Assembly (NCBI GenBank): GCA_022360415.1
Contig: JAKSDB010000187.1
Span: 1-9,615 of the forward strand
Length of the DNA stretch: 9,615 nucleotides
Source of the DNA: Chlorobiales bacterium
Lineage (GTDB): Bacteria; Bacteroidota; Chlorobiia; Chlorobiales; Chlorobiaceae
Reading direction: 5' to 3'
Part shown: positions 6,625 to 9,615 of the stretch, piece after piece
Layout of the letters: every line of letters starts with the position of its first letter
Numbering within the stretch: position 1 is the first letter of the stretch
The notes under the pieces: generated by a model
What the model saw: only the letters and a program-made list of their open reading frames with translations
Database searches by the model: none
Told to the model about the DNA's origin: nothing
Translations under genes and position numbers: made by a program

Positions 6625-6628
6625 TCAA
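6600..6628 (-). promoter_or_regulatory. Predicted sigma70-type promoter for gatA
   Basis: On the minus strand: -35 TTGAAT (6628-6623), 17-base spacer, -10 TATTAT (6605-6600). Predicted start near 6593, leaving a leader of about 75 bases before GTG 6518. Each -35 box overlaps the -10 box of the opposing uppS promoter. Confidence 0.6.
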
Positions 6629-6651
6629 TTTCATGTATTTTGATTACCGTT

Positions 6652-6689
6652 GAGCATGCAGCTCTGTTTTGCCCCCGGAAATACAGAGC
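6652..6689 (+). promoter_or_regulatory. Leader hairpin(s) upstream of uppS
   Basis: GCTCTGT (6661-6667) pairs perfectly with ACAGAGC (6683-6689). The first four bases of the left arm can instead pair with GAGC at 6652-6655. The two stems are therefore mutually exclusive. No U run follows, so this is not a plain terminator. It lies in the predicted uppS 5' leader, 40 bases before the ATG. Confidence 0.4.
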
Positions 6690-6728
6690 AACGATGGAAC
6701 AGATGTTTACCATCCCGAATGTCTAACT

Positions 6729-7559
6729 ATGGATTTTTCTGCAGCATTTACATCCCGCTGGTTCAAGTCACCGATTGATCCCCAGGACGAGAAAAACAGA
6801 GATGACCTGAAAGCATCCTGCGAACTCCCGGAACATATTGCAATAATCATGGATGGCAATGGCAGATGGGCTCGTCAGAAAGGCAAAACCCGCATTGAAG
6901 GACACGTTGCCGGTGTCGATGCCGTACGTGATGTGGTTGAAGCCTCTGCTCAGCTTGGTATACGGTACCTCACCCTTTTCACCTTTTCAACGGAAAACTG
7001 GAAAAGGCCCGAGAAAGAAATATCCTCCCTGATGCAGCTACTGATTAAAGTTCTGCAAAAAGAAGCACGGGAGCTTTACAAAAACAATATCCGGCTCCAT
7101 GTCATCGGCGACACGTCACAACTGCCGGAAAAAGTCCGGGAAACCCTCAGGGAAACAATAGAACTCACAAAAGAAAATACCGGGCTTACGCTCTGCATCG
7201 CATTGAGTTATAGCGGAAAATGGGATATCTTACAGGCATGCAGAAAAATCGGTCGTGAAATAGAGAATGGAAAGCTTACCCCCGGTGAGATTGACGAGCA
7301 GCTTGTGGAGTCGTTTCTTTCTACCCGGGGAATGCCTGAACCGGGACTGCTTATACGAACAAGCGGTGAGTTCCGCATAAGCAACTTTCTTTTATGGCAA
7401 AGTGCCTATTCGGAAATATATTTTTCCAATACCTACTGGCCTGATTTCCGCAGAAACCAGCTTTACGATGCTATAAGGGATTTTCAGAAACGGGAACGCC
7501 GCTTTGGTTTGACGAGCGAACAACTTAAAGACAAAAAAGCTTTATCTGGCAGGTTATAA
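6729..7559 (+). CDS. uppS: Undecaprenyl diphosphate synthase (cis-prenyltransferase)
   Basis: Adds isopentenyl units in cis to farnesyl diphosphate to make the C55 lipid carrier for peptidoglycan and LPS glycans; a soluble enzyme working at the inner membrane. From ATG 6729 it has 276 residues. The hallmark motifs are present: IIMDGNGRWARQKG (39-52) with catalytic D42, GH (58-59), LTLFTFSTENWKRP (81-94), and LLIRTSGEFRISNFLLWQ (207-224) followed by YWPDF. The first 30 or so residues are a poorly conserved extension. An in-frame TTG at 6669 would lengthen it by 20 residues but falls inside the leader hairpin and has no Shine-Dalgarno; ATG 6729 also has a weak one. G206 stands where most relatives have Asp (usually PD-LLIRT), a small oddity. 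bamA begins five bases after the stop, so the two should share a transcript. Confidence 0.95.
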   Translation: MDFSAAFTSRWFKSPIDPQDEKNRDDLKASCELPEHIAIIMDGNGRWARQKGKTRIEGHVAGVDAVRDVVEASAQLGIRYLTLFTFSTENWKRPEKEISSLMQLLIKVLQKEARELYKNNIRLHVIGDTSQLPEKVRETLRETIELTKENTGLTLCIALSYSGKWDILQACRKIGREIENGKLTPGEIDEQLVESFLSTRGMPEPGLLIRTSGEFRISNFLLWQSAYSEIYFSNTYWPDFRRNQLYDAIRDFQKRERRFGLTSEQLKDKKALSGRL

Positions 7560-7564
7560 CAACG

Positions 7565-9615
7565 ATGTGCAATTCCATGAAACAACTACACCTTTTTCGG
7601 CGAAGCATCACCACATGTTTGTTGTTCTTTTTCTTTTTTACCGTATTCCTTTCCCCTGCTGAAGCAGAGACGGTCAGTCCTCGGAAACAGGCATCGCGTT
7701 ACACTGTTTCAGACATATCGTTCACCGGCCTGCAAACCGTCAGCGAAAATGATCTCCTCAACAGCATCCCTCTCAAAAAGGGAGATACCATTACAATACC
7801 CGGGCCTGAAATCCCACGGACAATCGAATACCTGTGGAAACAGAAAAAGTTCAGCGATATACAGGTGGAACAAGACCTTTCCGGCAGCCTGGTTGACCTT
7901 CGCTTTATTGTAATCGAGCTTCCTGTTCTGGACAGGATTGTTTTTGAAGGCAATGACAAACTGAAAGACAAGGAATTGAGCGATATTGCCGCTCTTTACC
8001 CGGGCAGGCATATCGATGAACAGAGCCTGCTGACTGCAGTAGGAAAGATCAGAAGTACCTATAAAGAAAAAGGTTACCTGCGGGCTGAGGTCGATTACAC
8101 GCTGAAGCAGCTTCAGAATAATCGTGTTGAGGCCGTCTTTTCAATTGATGAAAAATCAAAGGTCATCATTGAAAAAATCCGGTTCCATGGCAATAATGCG
8201 TTCAAGGACGGCAAACTCCGGGACGTATTCGAGGAAACCAGCCAGAATGCGTGGTGGAAAACAATATTCGGACAGCCGAAACTTGATACGGAAAAATACA
8301 AACAGGATAAAAAGCTGCTTGTGGATTTTTATCGGGAACACGGTTACCGGGACATCCGGATTGTGCGTGATTCCATCTCTTACACCAAAGACCGCAAAGG
8401 TCTGAATATTGACATTTACCTTGAAGAAGGCCCGGTCTACCATATCAGGGACATCACCTGGAACGGCAATACAAAAGACTTTGCCACGACCGAAATCCTG
8501 AATTATGTTTTCGGGATCCGGAAAGGCGACACCTACAATGCGAAAAAAATTCAGGAACAGCTGAATTTTTCCAAAGACAACCGGGACGTTGCATCGCTCT
8601 ACCTTGACCGCGGTTACCTCTCATTCCGTGCGGCATTGCAGGAACAGGTTGTTCCGCCGGACTCGGTCGACCTGAACATCATGCTTCGTGAAGGGGAGCA
8701 GTTCAGGCTTGGAAAAATCGATATCCGGGGCAACACGAAAACAAAGGACCATGTTATCAGGCGTGAGCTGCGCACCGTTCCCGGAGATATGTTCAGCCGT
8801 AAAAACGTTGTCAGAAGTGTCAGGGAAATCTCCATGCTCAACTATTTCGACCCTGAAACCACAAGACCGGACATAGAGCCCGATGAGACAACCAAAACTG
8901 TCGATATCACCTATAACGTAACAGAGAAACAAACAGATACCTTCAACGCCTCTGTCGGTTACAGCGGCAATATCGGATTTACCGGAGCAATAGGCGTAAC
9001 GTTCAACAATTTCTCGTTACAGGATCTTTTCAACGGTGAGGCATGGGACCCGCTGCCACACGGCGACGGCCAGAAACTGTCTTTCCAGTGGCAGTTCGGC
9101 AATGAAGACTATCGCACACTTTCATTATCTTTCACCGAGCCGTGGGCATTCGGAACACCCACTGCTGTAGGTTTCTCTGTCTTTACAACACAGAGAAACT
9201 TCGACGACGACGGGGACAGTGACAACCTTCTCAAACAGACAGGAGCATCTCTCAACATCGGAAGGCGTCTTACATGGCCGGATGATTATTTCTCGATCAA
9301 CTGGAAGATCAAATACCTGCACAGCGAGGGAGAGCTGCTCAGCTTTGTCGATTCGGAAAACCAGCCCGATACGGCCGACGAGGTGTCCATAACACAAACC
9401 CTTACAAGAAACAGTATCGACAACCCGATCTATCCGCGCAGAGGCAGCAAAAACTCGGTTTCGGCACAGCTTGCCGGAGGACCGCTTCCCGGGAGCGTTG
9501 ATTTCTACAAGTTCATCGGGACCTCGAGCTGGTACATTCATCTGGGCGGCGACTTTGTCCTGAACCTCGCCACCCAGCACGGCTACCTCGACACGTTCGA
9601 TGATGGCGACTACAT
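7565..9615 (+). CDS. bamA: BamA, outer-membrane beta-barrel assembly factor (Omp85), 3' end cut off
   Basis: Central subunit of the Bam complex, which folds and inserts beta-barrel proteins into the outer membrane. The frame stays open to the window end, giving about 683 residues. A signal peptide (hydrophobic CLLFFFFFTVFL, likely cleavage after AEA at 34) is followed by five POTRA domains beginning near residues 45, 123, 199, 291 and 379; glycines of the 'F.GN..' turns are visible (FEGN, FHGN, WNGN, IRGN). The barrel starts near 457 (TDTFNASVGYSG) and includes SFTEPWAFG and the RNSIDNPIYPRRGS strand typical of Omp85. Roughly the last 100-150 residues, with the C-terminal barrel strands, lie beyond the window. 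ATG 7577 in the same frame is an alternative start; 7565 sits closer to uppS and has AGG 11 bases upstream. The common cdsA-dxr-rseP genes between uppS and bamA are absent. Confidence 0.94.
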   Translation, partial: MCNSMKQLHLFRRSITTCLLFFFFFTVFLSPAEAETVSPRKQASRYTVSDISFTGLQTVSENDLLNSIPLKKGDTITIPGPEIPRTIEYLWKQKKFSDIQVEQDLSGSLVDLRFIVIELPVLDRIVFEGNDKLKDKELSDIAALYPGRHIDEQSLLTAVGKIRSTYKEKGYLRAEVDYTLKQLQNNRVEAVFSIDEKSKVIIEKIRFHGNNAFKDGKLRDVFEETSQNAWWKTIFGQPKLDTEKYKQDKKLLVDFYREHGYRDIRIVRDSISYTKDRKGLNIDIYLEEGPVYHIRDITWNGNTKDFATTEILNYVFGIRKGDTYNAKKIQEQLNFSKDNRDVASLYLDRGYLSFRAALQEQVVPPDSVDLNIMLREGEQFRLGKIDIRGNTKTKDHVIRRELRTVPGDMFSRKNVVRSVREISMLNYFDPETTRPDIEPDETTKTVDITYNVTEKQTDTFNASVGYSGNIGFTGAIGVTFNNFSLQDLFNGEAWDPLPHGDGQKLSFQWQFGNEDYRTLSLSFTEPWAFGTPTAVGFSVFTTQRNFDDDGDSDNLLKQTGASLNIGRRLTWPDDYFSINWKIKYLHSEGELLSFVDSENQPDTADEVSITQTLTRNSIDNPIYPRRGSKNSVSAQLAGGPLPGSVDFYKFIGTSSWYIHLGGDFVLNLATQHGYLDTFDDGDY

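Noticed and set aside
6669..6728. TTG-initiated extension of uppS
   Set aside because: TTG falls inside the leader hairpin, lacks a Shine-Dalgarno, and the extra 20 residues do not resemble UppS; ATG 6729 preferred.
9125..9580. 151-codon open frame antisense to bamA
   Set aside because: The plus-strand frame gives a clear Omp85 barrel here; the antisense frame is a shadow.
1..9615. CRISPR array, tRNA or rRNA genes
   Set aside because: No regularly spaced repeats and no cloverleaf or ribosomal RNA-like segments were seen on either strand.

Overview
The window looks like a piece of chromosome from a green sulfur bacterium (Chlorobiota; Chlorobium or Prosthecochloris-like) or a close relative. 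This is judged from protein sequence character and gene order: a short uppS followed at once by a Bam/Omp85 gene, a solitary sucD without sucC beside it, and a stand-alone gatA starting in the style 'xLFSSYxxLR'. The core genes have about 50% G+C in the lines I counted (30/60 in 541-600 and in 9001-9060). No RNA gene, CRISPR array, transposase or integrase is visible.

Layout. (1) 3-983, plus: kdsD, arabinose-5-phosphate isomerase for Kdo and LPS synthesis. (2) 984-3850: an accessory insert, clearly lower in G+C, lying between the 3' ends of two convergent core genes. It holds a translationally coupled pair (a RipA-like small membrane protein overlapping by 4 bases a compact nucleoside deoxyribosyltransferase-like protein), an AT-rich gap, then a GAF-like protein fused to a second deoxyribosyltransferase/TIR-like domain, ending in a hairpin that includes its own stop codon. 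(3) 3851-6518, minus: gatA (Asp/Glu-tRNA amidotransferase subunit A) upstream of sucD (succinyl-CoA synthetase alpha subunit), with a probable dispersed repeat between them and a strong intrinsic terminator after sucD. (4) 6519-6728: a compact divergent control region whose two sigma70-like promoters lie on top of one another. (5) 6729-9615, plus: uppS (undecaprenyl diphosphate synthase) followed 5 bases later by bamA (outer-membrane assembly factor), which runs off the window end.

How the genes fit together. kdsD, uppS and bamA all serve the Gram-negative envelope (Kdo for LPS, lipid carrier for glycans, beta-barrel insertion). sucD belongs to the TCA cycle, which would run in reverse in a green sulfur bacterium, and gatA to tRNA-dependent amidation. 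The insert is the unusual part. Both of its soluble proteins carry the same Asp-(10 residues)-Glu-Leu-Gly signature of the NDT/DRHyd group, one paired with a membrane protein and the other with a probable sensor domain. That layout is what one expects of a nucleotide-centred stress or defence module, but this role is inferred, not shown.
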